Part shown: in pieces, positions 1 to 6,848 of the stretch
How positions within the stretch are numbered: the stretch's first letter is position 1
How the letters are laid out: every line of letters starts with the position of its first letter
NCBI GenBank assembly: GCA_019415435.1
Contig: DXZE01000025.1
Location: 1 to 30,019 of the forward strand
DNA from: Erysipelotrichaceae bacterium
GTDB lineage: Bacteria; Bacillota_I; Bacilli_A; Erysipelotrichales; Erysipelotrichaceae
Direction: 5' to 3'
Length of the DNA: 30,019 nucleotides
Notes under the pieces: generated by a model
The model's input: the letters and a program-made list of their open reading frames with translations, nothing else
What the model was told of the DNA's origin: nothing
The model's database searches: none
Translations under genes and position numbers: made by a program

Positions 1-34
1 ATATATATATTGATAAACAAGAGAATAAATGCAA

Positions 35-310
35 TTATTTATGAGAATCAAGTATATTCAACTTCTTAAGCAGGTGTTTTCTTCCATTTAAGTAACTGAT
101 CAGACTCCATGCAAAGAATATTGTACTGATAATAGCAACAACCAGATCTACAGTATGCCATATTCCAGGATTCTTTAAGAAAGTAAATAAGAAGATAATG
201 GATACCAGCGCTACTAAGCCGCCATACTGTACATATAACTTCACTCTTTTTAAGAGAATGCTTTCCTGTTCAATAGAAGCTTTTAATTCTGTTCTTTCTT
301 TTCTGTTCAT
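35..310 (-). CDS. Small two-helix membrane protein, unknown function
   Basis: This 91-residue protein is not recognised. The first 24 residues are charged and probably helical (many Glu/Lys/Arg). Two hydrophobic segments follow, at about residues 29-46 and 53-73, joined by a short polar turn, and the tail is basic. This predicts a small inner-membrane protein with both ends in the cytoplasm. A GGAG lies about nine bases before the ATG. The gene sits downstream of the strong terminator that closes the PTS operon, so it is probably transcribed separately. No motif links it to sugar uptake. It is likely real, given its clean ribosome binding site and sensible membrane-protein composition, but the function is open. 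Confidence 0.6.
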   Translation of the reverse strand: MNRKERTELKASIEQESILLKRVKLYVQYGGLVALVSIIFLFTFLKNPGIWHTVDLVVAIISTIFFAWSLISYLNGRKHLLKKLNILDSHK

Positions 311-341
311 GTATCAAATCTCCAACTCCCTTATATTATAT

Positions 342-379
342 AAAAAAACTCTGTCCGGGAGAACAGGCAGAGTTTTTTA
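342..379. terminator. Bidirectional Rho-independent terminator after the PTS operon
   Basis: The stem AAAACTCTG / CAGAGTTTT encloses a loop of about 14 bases and is flanked by A7 on the left and T6 on the right. It can therefore stop transcription on either strand. On the minus strand it lies just past the IID stop codon and ends the PTS operon. Confidence 0.85.
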
Positions 380-400
380 TTTGGCTTTTTAAACCCGAGA

Positions 401-1255
401 TTAATAACTTAATCCTGGATCGAAGAAGTGGATCAGTACGCCGACGATTGCGATAACAACCATCAGGAGCATGATTCTGACTGCAGGCATCTTCTTCTTG
501 GACAGTAACCACCATACAAGAAGAATGAAGAGCATTGTCAGAACGCCAGGATATGCACCATCGAGTTTGTCCTGTAACAGAACAGCATCTGTTCCAGCTT
601 CCTTGTTAGCTCCAACCAGCTGTACGGAAGTTGTGATGGATACCCAGGAAGCGCCCATAGCACCGACGATAACCTGACCAAGCAGGATAGCGGACTCACG
701 GAATGCAGTAGCCTGGTCACCGACGATAACTTCGACGGCATTACCACCAAGCTCATAGCCCTTGAAGTAAATAGTCTTCTGGAACCAGATGGAAGTTACG
801 TTCCAAACGATAATGTAGAAGAAGATACCAAGGACGGAACCGCCTGTAGAAAGACCTAAAGCGATACCAAGCAGAATAGGAATATATGTACCTACAATCA
901 GGGAGTCACCAATACCAGCGAGCGGGCCCATAAGACCAGCACGGATACCATTGATCATCTCGTCATCGATATCAGGAGCACCATTTGCACGGGACTCTTC
1001 CAGACCAGCTGTGATACCTACAACGATAGATCCAATCTGTGGTTCAGTGTTAAAGAATGGGGAATACGTCATCAGCTTTTCTTTCTGTACATCCGTATCA
1101 TTTGGATAGAGTTCCTGAATGATAGGAAGCATAGACCACATGTAGCCGAATGTCTGCATATGCTCCTGTGTGAAGCATGTCAGGTTTCCATAGAACCAAC
1201 GCCAGAAGGACTTGTTTAACGTAGCCTTCGAGATTTTCTTTTCATTGTCAGCCAT
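401..1255 (-). CDS. PTS mannose/fructose/sorbose-family IID component
   Basis: This is the IID membrane subunit of a mannose-family phosphotransferase permease. With IIC it forms the sugar channel and receives phosphate for the incoming sugar from IIB. The 284 residues match the family's usual length. The N-terminal section has the characteristic LNKSFWRWFYGNLTCFTQEHMQ and LPIIQELYPND features. A loop with GLMGPLAGIGDS is diagnostic of IID. Hydrophobic segments cluster at the C-terminus (about 195-215, 235-250 and 258-278). It is the last gene of IIA-IIB-IIC-IID, starting two bases after the IIC stop, and is followed by a strong terminator. The transported sugar cannot be read from the sequence. 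Known members carry mannose, glucose, fructose, sorbose, amino sugars and glycan fragments. Confidence 0.95.
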   Translation of the reverse strand: MADNEKKISKATLNKSFWRWFYGNLTCFTQEHMQTFGYMWSMLPIIQELYPNDTDVQKEKLMTYSPFFNTEPQIGSIVVGITAGLEESRANGAPDIDDEMINGIRAGLMGPLAGIGDSLIVGTYIPILLGIALGLSTGGSVLGIFFYIIVWNVTSIWFQKTIYFKGYELGGNAVEVIVGDQATAFRESAILLGQVIVGAMGASWVSITTSVQLVGANKEAGTDAVLLQDKLDGAYPGVLTMLFILLVWWLLSKKKMPAVRIMLLMVVIAIVGVLIHFFDPGLSY

Positions 1256-1257
1256 GA

Positions 1258-2103
1258 TTAAATATCCTCCTCATCATCATCCGCAGCTACAGGACCAGCC
1301 TTCTTAGCTGCAAGAGCATTCATCTTCATCTCATAAGAGAAGAATGCAATTACGAGACCAACTGTTGTAGCAGCGATCAGTGTCAGACCCATAGACTTTG
1401 CAACTGTGAAACCAAATACGAAGAAGATCAGGTCTGTAGGTTTTGTAACGACAGAGTTCAGCAGGATGCCGATACCTACTGCTGGAAGCAGTGAGCCAAT
1501 TGTGAACAATGACTTCATGTACCAGGAATCCATTGGCAGAGCTGTCTTGAAGTTATTAACAGCATCGATACCAACCTTATCGATCAGCATGATCGGAAGG
1601 AAGGAAATCAGGAAGTGGGAGATCAGAGGCATCCATGTTTCAACTGCTGTCAGGATACCAAAGTTCTTCTTATCCAGCTGTGCCCAGCCAATGTGCTGCC
1701 AAACGAGGTTCATCATAGCTGTTCCGTAGAACTGGACAGTACCAACTGTACCAACCAGTGCGCCGATAGAACCAGCAAGGCCATATGCTTCTGAACCGCC
1801 TAAATCCAATCCCTGATTCTTAGCAGTTGCATAAGCAAGCGGAATACCAATGTAGGATACTGCACGCAGGTCAGCTGCTACAGTTCCTCCAGGTGTAACA
1901 AGTGCGATGTAGATAACCTGCATAGGAATCGCAATCTGAATGCATCCCTTAACATCACCAAGGATTAAACCTACGAATAAGGATGCGATCAGAGGACGGT
2001 TCAATGTATAGTTACCAATAGTAGTACCCAGGCAGGCAATTGTAGATGCTGCACACATCGACATAATACCTAATAACGCAGCCTGGAACCAAGTAATAGT
2101 CAT
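1258..2103 (-). CDS. PTS mannose/fructose/sorbose-family IIC component
   Basis: This is the IIC integral-membrane subunit, which forms the transport path together with IID. The protein has 281 residues and is almost entirely hydrophobic, with several helices and the family pattern of small-residue-rich segments (LGTTIGNYTLNRPLIASLFVG, AIPMQVIYIALVTPGGTVAAD). I chose the ATG at 2103, which is preceded by GAAAGGGG at proper spacing. A longer frame opens upstream at 2172 but would begin with a rare codon inside a hairpin. The C-terminus ends in an acidic tail (ADDDEEDI), like the Asp-rich tail of IIA. The gap to IIB is about 98 bases and holds a stable hairpin, so IIC/IID and IIA/IIB levels may be set differently. 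Confidence 0.94.
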   Translation of the reverse strand: MTITWFQAALLGIMSMCAASTIACLGTTIGNYTLNRPLIASLFVGLILGDVKGCIQIAIPMQVIYIALVTPGGTVAADLRAVSYIGIPLAYATAKNQGLDLGGSEAYGLAGSIGALVGTVGTVQFYGTAMMNLVWQHIGWAQLDKKNFGILTAVETWMPLISHFLISFLPIMLIDKVGIDAVNNFKTALPMDSWYMKSLFTIGSLLPAVGIGILLNSVVTKPTDLIFFVFGFTVAKSMGLTLIAATTVGLVIAFFSYEMKMNALAAKKAGPVAADDDEEDI

Positions 2104-2132
2104 AAATCCATACCCCTTTCTTATTTTTCTCC

Positions 2133-2162
2133 CTGATTTGAATTCTCCTCCAGTCAAATCAG
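2133..2162 (-). promoter_or_regulatory. Intercistronic hairpin between IIB and IIC
   Basis: CTGATTTGA and TCAAATCAG form a perfect 9-bp stem with a 12-base loop. On the minus-strand RNA the loop carries GGAGGAG, an orphan Shine-Dalgarno-like element. No T-run follows, so this is more likely an RNA stability or processing element, or a translational control element, than a terminator. Confidence 0.5.
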
Positions 2163-2201
2163 ATAAGAACAAATTTTATTGAAACTTCTGTTCCCTCATA
2201 C

Positions 2202-2699
2202 TTAGTCTGTGTAGCCGAACTGACCGCGGAATTTCTCCCAGCCGCCAATTGCCGTTTCACGAACTAATGCGAATTCAATCTTATAACCCTTCTTGTAAAT
2301 CTTCTCCAGAGCATCAGCCTCTTCCTGAGTGATGGACTGGTTGTTGCCAAGCTTTACAGCACCTGGTCTGTCATTGCAAGGTCCGATAATCAGTTCCTTG
2401 ACATTGTTTGGCACAAAGTTGTGTTCAACCAGAATCTTTTCCATATCAATAGGATTCTTTGTGATCAGGAAGTAATTCTTGGCAGAAGATGTAACCTTGT
2501 CAGCCTTCTCTAAGAAATGATCCAGTGTCCAGACGAACACCTTCTTTTCTGTAGAAGCCTTGAAGGACTGTGCCAGAACAGGTGTTGTTGCTGCCTTGTC
2601 ATTTACAGCAATGATGCCGTCGCAAGGATATTCCTTGGACCAGCGGGTAATAATCTGACCATGAATGATACGGTCATCGACGCGCATAAATGTAATCAT
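2202..2699 (-). CDS. PTS mannose/fructose/sorbose-family IIB component
   Basis: This cytoplasmic IIB phosphocarrier takes phosphate from IIA and gives it to the sugar passing through IIC/IID. The 165-residue length is typical for a stand-alone IIB of this family. The start shows the family signature VDDRIIHGQI, with the phosphorylated histidine at residue 13, followed by W20 and a Rossmann-like series of strands (CDGIIAVNDKAA, NYFLITKN, ELIIGPCNDRPGAV). A GGAGAT element lies about nine bases before the ATG. The gene is 48 bases downstream of IIA, in the same operon. Substrate choice in this family depends partly on IIB, but no residue here settles it. Confidence 0.94.
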   Translation of the reverse strand: MITFMRVDDRIIHGQIITRWSKEYPCDGIIAVNDKAATTPVLAQSFKASTEKKVFVWTLDHFLEKADKVTSSAKNYFLITKNPIDMEKILVEHNFVPNNVKELIIGPCNDRPGAVKLGNNQSITQEEADALEKIYKKGYKIEFALVRETAIGGWEKFRGQFGYTD

Positions 2700-2747
2700 G
2701 TTTTTTATCTCCTCTCATCTAATATTTTTTAACACGATTTCTTACAA

Positions 2748-3185
2748 TCAAAGATCATCGTCATCATCGCCTGTCGATGTTGTTGTTACAAACTCTCCAA
2801 CTGCACTCTTAGCTTCACTGAGAATTGTATCTCTGAGCTGATTTCTGTCGTCGATATTATCTTTCATGATAACAGCTGTCATAGCCATCGGCATGTTCAT
2901 ACCTGTTAATACAAGGCTCTTGTCCAAAAGATTTCTCTCAGATAATACTTCCAATGCCTTTGTTAATGGTGATCCGCCCAGAATATCAGCTAACAGAATA
3001 ATCTGATCATCATCAGTAATCGGCTTAATCAGTTCACGGAAATTATTCTGGAATTCATCAGCACTCATACCATCCTTTAAGCTGGTTGTCAGCACCTCAT
3101 CCTTCGGCCCTGTCATCATAAATACAGCGGTACGCAGTCCCGGTGCAAATTCACCATGACTGATCAAAACAACATACTTTGTCAT
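2748..3185 (-). CDS. PTS mannose-family IIA component
   Basis: This soluble IIA phosphocarrier receives phosphate from HPr. The start at 3185 (MTKYVVLISHGEFA) has GAAAGGA seven bases upstream and gives a 145-residue protein, the usual length of the domain. Upstream in-frame codons would add an unrelated 32 residues that read through the promoter. The active-site histidine is residue 10, in the ISHGEFA motif. A second signature is LLADILGGSPLTKALEVL. The C-terminus carries a run of five aspartates. It is the first gene of the PTS operon, behind a promoter, a cre box and inverted repeats. Confidence 0.94.
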   Translation of the reverse strand: MTKYVVLISHGEFAPGLRTAVFMMTGPKDEVLTTSLKDGMSADEFQNNFRELIKPITDDDQIILLADILGGSPLTKALEVLSERNLLDKSLVLTGMNMPMAMTAVIMKDNIDDRNQLRDTILSEAKSAVGEFVTTTSTGDDDDDL

Positions 3186-3233
3186 AAAATTCCTTTCTTT
3201 TTTACGCAAATTTACAAATAAATTACTTAAATC

Positions 3234-3247
3234 TGCAAGCGCTATCA
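3234..3247 (-). promoter_or_regulatory. Candidate CcpA cre box upstream of the PTS operon
   Basis: Read on the minus strand the site is TGATAGCGCTTGCA, which fits the relaxed Firmicutes cre consensus TGWNANCGNTNNCA at every defined position. It lies just downstream of the proposed -10 box and upstream of the IIA ribosome binding site, a position that normally gives catabolite repression. Confidence 0.65.
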
Positions 3248-3251
3248 ATAT

Positions 3252-3281
3252 ATTATCATAAGAAATCGCAAGTGCACACAA
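3252..3281 (-). promoter_or_regulatory. Candidate promoter of the PTS operon
   Basis: On the minus strand TTGTGT (-35, weak) is followed after 18 bases by GATAAT (-10, one mismatch to TATAAT). Transcription would start inside or just before the cre box. The -35 overlaps an inverted repeat, suggesting that a bound regulator blocks or recruits polymerase. Confidence 0.45.
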
Positions 3282-3316
3282 TTTTGTGTGAAATTATGTG
3301 AAAATTCATTTTCACA
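3275..3316. promoter_or_regulatory. Cluster of TGTG-type inverted repeats, candidate operators
   Basis: Two dyads lie side by side: CACACAA-TT-TTGTGTG (3275-3290) and TGTGAAAA-TTCA-TTTTCACA (3297-3316). A further TGTGAAA half-site overlaps the first. The first dyad covers the -35 of the PTS promoter. The second overlaps the manA stop codon and could also fold in the RNA as a weak terminator of the manA transcript, though no T-run follows. Confidence 0.5.
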
Positions 3317-4259
3317 ATCTGGCAGCGATTGCTTCACATACACCATGGATCGTTACTTTTCCTGCACCAGCCGGAATAAATAAGCTCTGTCCCTGTTCTA
3401 AGACAACACTTTCATCACCACAGGTAACTGTCCCATAATTCTGTGTCATGGTCAGAGAAGTGAATGATTTCTCATCTGCATCAATGGATAGTTCCTTCAA
3501 TACCTGCAGGCTGTAAACATGGAAATAATCTGTTTCTCTGAGTAACTCCAGTCTGCCATTCTCACTTGTTTCAATCAGCTGTGATGGATAAGGATTGACT
3601 GTATATGGTTCCAGTCTTGTAACTTCTTCAGCCTTGGCAATATGCAGAGGTCTTGTATGACCCTGGGCATCTTTGCGATTATAGTCATAGACTCTGTATG
3701 TGACATTGGAACGCTCCTGAATTTCCATGATCAGACAGCCCTTTCCAATCGCGTGCAGCGTACGGCTTACAACGAGATATACTTCTCCCTTATGAACCGG
3801 AATGTAATTCAGATAATTCGTAATGGTATTATCTTCAATATGCTTTCTGAATTCTTCAGAAGTCATCTTTTCTTTTAAGCCAAGATACAGGAAAGCACCT
3901 GGTTCAGCATCGACAATAACCCACATCTCTGTCTTGCCATTATCGTGTTCTACTCTTCTTGCATATTCATCATCCGGATGAACCTGAATGGAAAGATTTC
4001 CCTTGGCATCTATAAACTTGATCAGTAGCGGAATATCATCTGTCTTGCATGCTGTGCCAAGTACCTCAGGATGTTCCCTTACATAATCCAGTAAACTTTC
4101 ATCATTGATTTTACTGATGCCATCCGGGTGTGTTGAAAGCTCCCAGCTTTCAGCCACAATTTTCAGATCACCCGGATCCTTGTGATACGACTGTGCAAGT
4201 CTGTTTCCACCCCATAAGTAATCCTTTAATGCCGGGGTCAGACGATTCAGGTTTTTCAT
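3312..4259 (-). CDS. manA: Mannose-6-phosphate isomerase, class I
   Basis: This zinc enzyme interconverts mannose-6-phosphate and fructose-6-phosphate. The roughly 315-residue size is that of the short Firmicutes type I enzyme. Visible metal-site features include IQVHPDD (Gln and His ligands, about residues 93-99), KTEMW (Glu ligand) and RTLHAIG (His ligand), followed by IMEIQERSNVTYRVYDYNR. Two ATG codons lie close together, at 4265 and 4259. AGAAGG is too close to the first, so I take the second. The gene follows two coupled membrane-protein genes and precedes the PTS operon. This places mannose-6-phosphate, or a derivative converted to it, in the local pathway. Confidence 0.95.
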   Translation of the reverse strand: MKNLNRLTPALKDYLWGGNRLAQSYHKDPGDLKIVAESWELSTHPDGISKINDESLLDYVREHPEVLGTACKTDDIPLLIKFIDAKGNLSIQVHPDDEYARRVEHDNGKTEMWVIVDAEPGAFLYLGLKEKMTSEEFRKHIEDNTITNYLNYIPVHKGEVYLVVSRTLHAIGKGCLIMEIQERSNVTYRVYDYNRKDAQGHTRPLHIAKAEEVTRLEPYTVNPYPSQLIETSENGRLELLRETDYFHVYSLQVLKELSIDADEKSFTSLTMTQNYGTVTCGDESVVLEQGQSLFIPAGAGKVTIHGVCEAIAARL

Positions 4260-4272
4260 GATCATTTTCCTT

Positions 4273-4638
4273 CTATCCTAATATCTTTGAAAGAATATAA
4301 AACAGTATCATGGCAGCGATAGGGATAATAAACAGCATGCTTGTCCCTGCCGTAACCTTCTTTTCAAGCTTATCCCAGCCTGCCTGTGAGAAATAATATC
4401 TTTCGTCGGTTGTACGTACGACAACCTTCTCTTCCATCAGATTGGCAATCGTATAGGCAAGTACAGGTGTGGAAAGATGTACATTCTTTAACTCGTCATA
4501 TCCGATCGCATGTAATTCATCTACAGCCTGCTTTTTCTGCAGGTACCTGATAACGGCACGTCCAGATGTTTCTCTGCCTGACTTAGGCTGCTTTGGCTCT
4601 TTTCTTTCCTGCTTTTTCTTAGTCTTCTTATCTGCCAT
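4273..4638 (-). CDS. Basic, probably tail-anchored protein with a helical, winged-helix-like core
   Basis: This 121-residue protein is not recognised. The first 28 residues are very rich in Lys, Arg and Glu. Residues about 30-92 are a compact helical region ending in ERYYFSQAGWDKLEKK, which resembles the wing of a winged-helix domain, though this is only an impression. Residues about 98-119 form one hydrophobic helix, so the protein is probably anchored by its C-terminus with the bulk in the cytoplasm. Its ATG overlaps the upstream stop codon (TAATG), which indicates translational coupling with the preceding membrane protein. The pair may work together at the membrane. Confidence 0.7.
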   Translation of the reverse strand: MADKKTKKKQERKEPKQPKSGRETSGRAVIRYLQKKQAVDELHAIGYDELKNVHLSTPVLAYTIANLMEEKVVVRTTDERYYFSQAGWDKLEKKVTAGTSMLFIIPIAAMILFYILSKILG

Positions 4639-5192
4639 TATTTCTTCTCCCTGCGCTCTTTCTTTGCATGCTTGTATGCTTCATGTTCTGCATGAATATC
4701 TTTGCCAAGATCTGCCGGCACTTCTAATGTACCGACACTGGATGTCAGAACATCTACCTTTCTCTGAAGTCCTTTTTTCTTAGGTTCCATACTGACAACA
4801 CTGCGCCATAGTACCTGCTTGTCTTCATATACAAATCCCTTGTCACTGACAATGGTTCTGCGCTTGACTATTGCAATGAAAGTCTGTCCAAGCAGAATCA
4901 CCCCGACAAAGAAGTATGCCATTCTGAACCATTCATACTGATCAATTCTTTTATCAAGTGTAAAGAAGGAAAAGATACAGTAGGTCACGAAGGCAAGATA
5001 TACCGCTGCCCAGATCTGATAATAGTTCTGATAGCGTACATTATCCTTTGCATTATCTGATACAAACTTCTTTCTGGCTTTCACATTAGCCAGTAAATAC
5101 CTGATTGTGCTGTACATGAAGTAAACACTGTAGCCTGCTAAAGCGATTACAACAACCAGGTAGAAATACTCTGAATCAAAAAATTTTGACAT
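4638..5192 (-). CDS. Three-helix membrane protein with cytoplasmic C-terminal domain
   Basis: The ATG at 5192 has CGGAG seven bases upstream and gives 184 residues; in-frame codons further upstream would read through the promoter. Hydrophobic helices are visible at about residues 10-31, 59-77 and 88-106. The C-terminal half is soluble, with a pattern of short strands (RTIVSDKGFVYEDKQVLWRSVVSME) like that of small PH-like membrane-associated domains, and a Lys/Arg/Glu-rich end. The function is unknown. The gene is coupled to the next one (4273-4638) and precedes manA, behind its own promoter and beyond the terminator of the GRE operon. It may be part of neither sugar operon functionally. Confidence 0.75.
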   Translation of the reverse strand: MSKFFDSEYFYLVVVIALAGYSVYFMYSTIRYLLANVKARKKFVSDNAKDNVRYQNYYQIWAAVYLAFVTYCIFSFFTLDKRIDQYEWFRMAYFFVGVILLGQTFIAIVKRRTIVSDKGFVYEDKQVLWRSVVSMEPKKKGLQRKVDVLTSSVGTLEVPADLGKDIHAEHEAYKHAKKERREKK

Positions 5193-5217
5193 ATCTATCT
5201 CCGAATCACTATGTAAT

Positions 5218-5246
5218 AATTTATCGCACGAAGAATGCATGTTCAA
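5218..5246 (-). promoter_or_regulatory. Candidate promoter for the membrane-protein pair and manA
   Basis: On the minus strand TTGAAC and TAAATT are separated by 17 bases. The predicted start is about 20 bases upstream of the CGGAG of the 5192 gene and lies after the terminator of the GRE operon, which supports a separate transcription unit. Confidence 0.5.
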
Positions 5247-5282
5247 CCAGAAATTTATGCAGGTGAATGTACTGTAAAGCAG

Positions 5283-5304
5283 AAAAAGCTGCCTTCTGAC
5301 AGCT
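5283..5304 (-). terminator. Rho-independent terminator of the GRE operon
   Basis: On the minus strand AGCTG ... CAGCT is followed by TTTTTCTGCTTT, shortly after the stop codon of the NanE-like gene. The stem is short (5 bp), so termination may be partial, with some read-through to manA. Confidence 0.6.
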
Positions 5305-5311
5305 CATAAGC

Positions 5312-6085
5312 TTATTTCAATGTATTTTCATGTTTTGCTTTTTCTGCATCGCGCCAGTTATCCTGGTATCCGCTTAAGAGATCCACGAATCTTCTGGCAG
5401 TTAAATGCGGTCTTGTGATAGCAGAACCTACAACCACTGCATGTGCGCCAAGGAATATGCACTTCATGGCATCTTCTGGTGTATAGATATGACCTTCCAT
5501 CATGACATAGGCATCATCCTTGAAGTCACGGCATATCTTAGCGAGCATTCTCATATCCGGTCCTTCAATGTCAGCTGTTTCCTTTGTATAGCCATACAGC
5601 GTAGGAGCTACGATATCAGCGCCCATTTCTACCGCATGCCTGGCTTCTTCATAGTTGGATACATCCGCAAAGAAGATCGCTTCCGGGATTTCCTTTTTAG
5701 CCTGTGCCAGAAGATCCCAGGCAATTGTACCTTCATGGGTTCTCTGCTTTGTGCAGTCTAAGGCAATGATCTCTGCCCCGGCATCCCAGATAGCATGTAC
5801 TTCCTTCATGGTTGGGGTAATGAATACATCTGTATCATCATGCCATACCTTCCATAAACCAATCATCGGCAATTCCGGTACAGCTTCCTTGATCTGTTTG
5901 ATCTGTTCTGGTGAATTGGCACGAATACCTGCAGCACCTGCCCATCTTGCGGCTTCCGCAAACTTAACGACGATATCCGGGGTATAAATCGGATCATCCT
6001 TCTGTACCTGACAGGATACAATTAGTCCACCCTTCATGCTTTCAAGAATCTTCTTTTTTCTTTCATCTGTTGTCTTCATATTCAT
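5312..6085 (-). CDS. NanE-like N-acylmannosamine-6-phosphate 2-epimerase, divergent copy
   Basis: This TIM-barrel protein belongs to the NanE family, whose characterised members convert N-acetylmannosamine-6-phosphate to N-acetylglucosamine-6-phosphate. GGLIVSCQ near the N-terminus and GAAGIRANS with R55 are family hallmarks. The catalytic lysine (K79, in IGLWK), an Asp at 141 and the catalytic Glu (E197, in MMEGHIYTP) are kept, and the C-terminus has VVVGSAITRP. It differs from canonical NanE by having APTLYGYT in place of GTTLSGYT and DCTKQRTHEG in place of the usual DAT-R-P stretch. It is also about 20 residues longer. ATGA overlap with the upstream DeoR gene shows coupling; a second ATG at 6079 is better spaced from AGGA. 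No nagA or nagB lies nearby, so its real substrate may differ. Confidence 0.85.
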   Translation of the reverse strand: MNMKTTDERKKKILESMKGGLIVSCQVQKDDPIYTPDIVVKFAEAARWAGAAGIRANSPEQIKQIKEAVPELPMIGLWKVWHDDTDVFITPTMKEVHAIWDAGAEIIALDCTKQRTHEGTIAWDLLAQAKKEIPEAIFFADVSNYEEARHAVEMGADIVAPTLYGYTKETADIEGPDMRMLAKICRDFKDDAYVMMEGHIYTPEDAMKCIFLGAHAVVVGSAITRPHLTARRFVDLLSGYQDNWRDAEKAKHENTLK

Positions 6086-6846
6086 TTTCCTATTTTACAG
6101 ATCACAAAATTATCTGGTAAATCCTTATCTTTCAAACCATCATCCACATATACCGCATGCATGTCATCTAATGACGCAAAGGTACATACGGCATGTACTT
6201 CTTTCTTTGTGGAATCCACAAGTAAATCAACCTTGCGGCATCTTTCCATAACCTTCTTTTTGACTGCACCTAACTCAAATGTACTGACATAGACTTCATT
6301 GTTTCGGATACTGAAGCCATTGGCTGTCATAAAGGCATGGTCAAAATTAAATCTTTCTAACATTTCTATCGTAAGAGCACCAGAACTCATATCATACTTG
6401 CGGTCATAACTGCCTCCAAGCAGTACAATCTGCCCTCTGAAACTATCCGGCAAATGTCTGATTAAGAATATACTTGGTGTTACTAACATCAGATCTTTCT
6501 TATCCAGGAAAGGAACCATATAGGCTGCGGTAGTACCACTGTCTATATAGACACACTCTCCATCTGTTAACTCTTTAGCAGCTTCACGGCATACTGCTTT
6601 CTTACTTGACGCATTTAATTCTGCTTTCTCGGATGTCTTCTTTTCAGTACTTGCATAGATGGAACCTGTCTTTAAGGCAGCTCCGCCATGTTCACGATTC
6701 AGTTTCCCCTGTTTCTCTAAATCAATCAGATCTCTCATAACCGATGAGCGGGATACCTGCAATGTGTCCATCAGGTTTCTGACACTGACAAACCCATCCA
6801 TTTCAAGCAGTTCCATAATGATTTTCTGGCGTTCTTTTTCGAGCAT
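6082..6846 (-). CDS. DeoR-family transcriptional regulator in the GRE operon
   Basis: The protein has 254 residues, a normal DeoR-family length. The N-terminal winged helix-turn-helix is visible (FVSVRNLMDTLQVSRSSVMRDLIDLEKQGKLNREHGGA, about residues 19-57). The C-terminal sensor domain has the standard YIDSGTT effector motif near residue 100, then LVTPSIFLI and ILLGGSYDRKYDMSSGA. Family members usually sense a phosphorylated sugar and repress their own operon. The start has CGGAGG seven bases upstream. The gene sits between the activase and nanE-like genes, so it very probably controls this operon and perhaps the divergent gene at 10285. Confidence 0.92.
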   Translation of the reverse strand: MLEKERQKIIMELLEMDGFVSVRNLMDTLQVSRSSVMRDLIDLEKQGKLNREHGGAALKTGSIYASTEKKTSEKAELNASSKKAVCREAAKELTDGECVYIDSGTTAAYMVPFLDKKDLMLVTPSIFLIRHLPDSFRGQIVLLGGSYDRKYDMSSGALTIEMLERFNFDHAFMTANGFSIRNNEVYVSTFELGAVKKKVMERCRKVDLLVDSTKKEVHAVCTFASLDDMHAVYVDDGLKDKDLPDNFVICKIGK

Positions 6847-6848
6847 TG

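Noticed and set aside
1..34. AT-repeat at the left edge as a possible origin or attachment site
   Set aside because: It is only a short alternating AT run downstream of a gene, with no repeats or boxes around it.
1406..1729. Open frame on the plus strand opposite the PTS IIC gene
   Set aside because: It is antisense to a clear membrane-protein gene, lacks a ribosome binding site and has no family-like composition.
2104..2172. Extended N-terminus for PTS IIC
   Set aside because: The extension would start at a non-ATG codon in a hairpin; the ATG at 2103 has a good ribosome binding site and matches the family start.
3186..3281. Extended N-terminus for PTS IIA
   Set aside because: It would read through the cre box and promoter; the start at 3185 begins exactly at the family's first strand.
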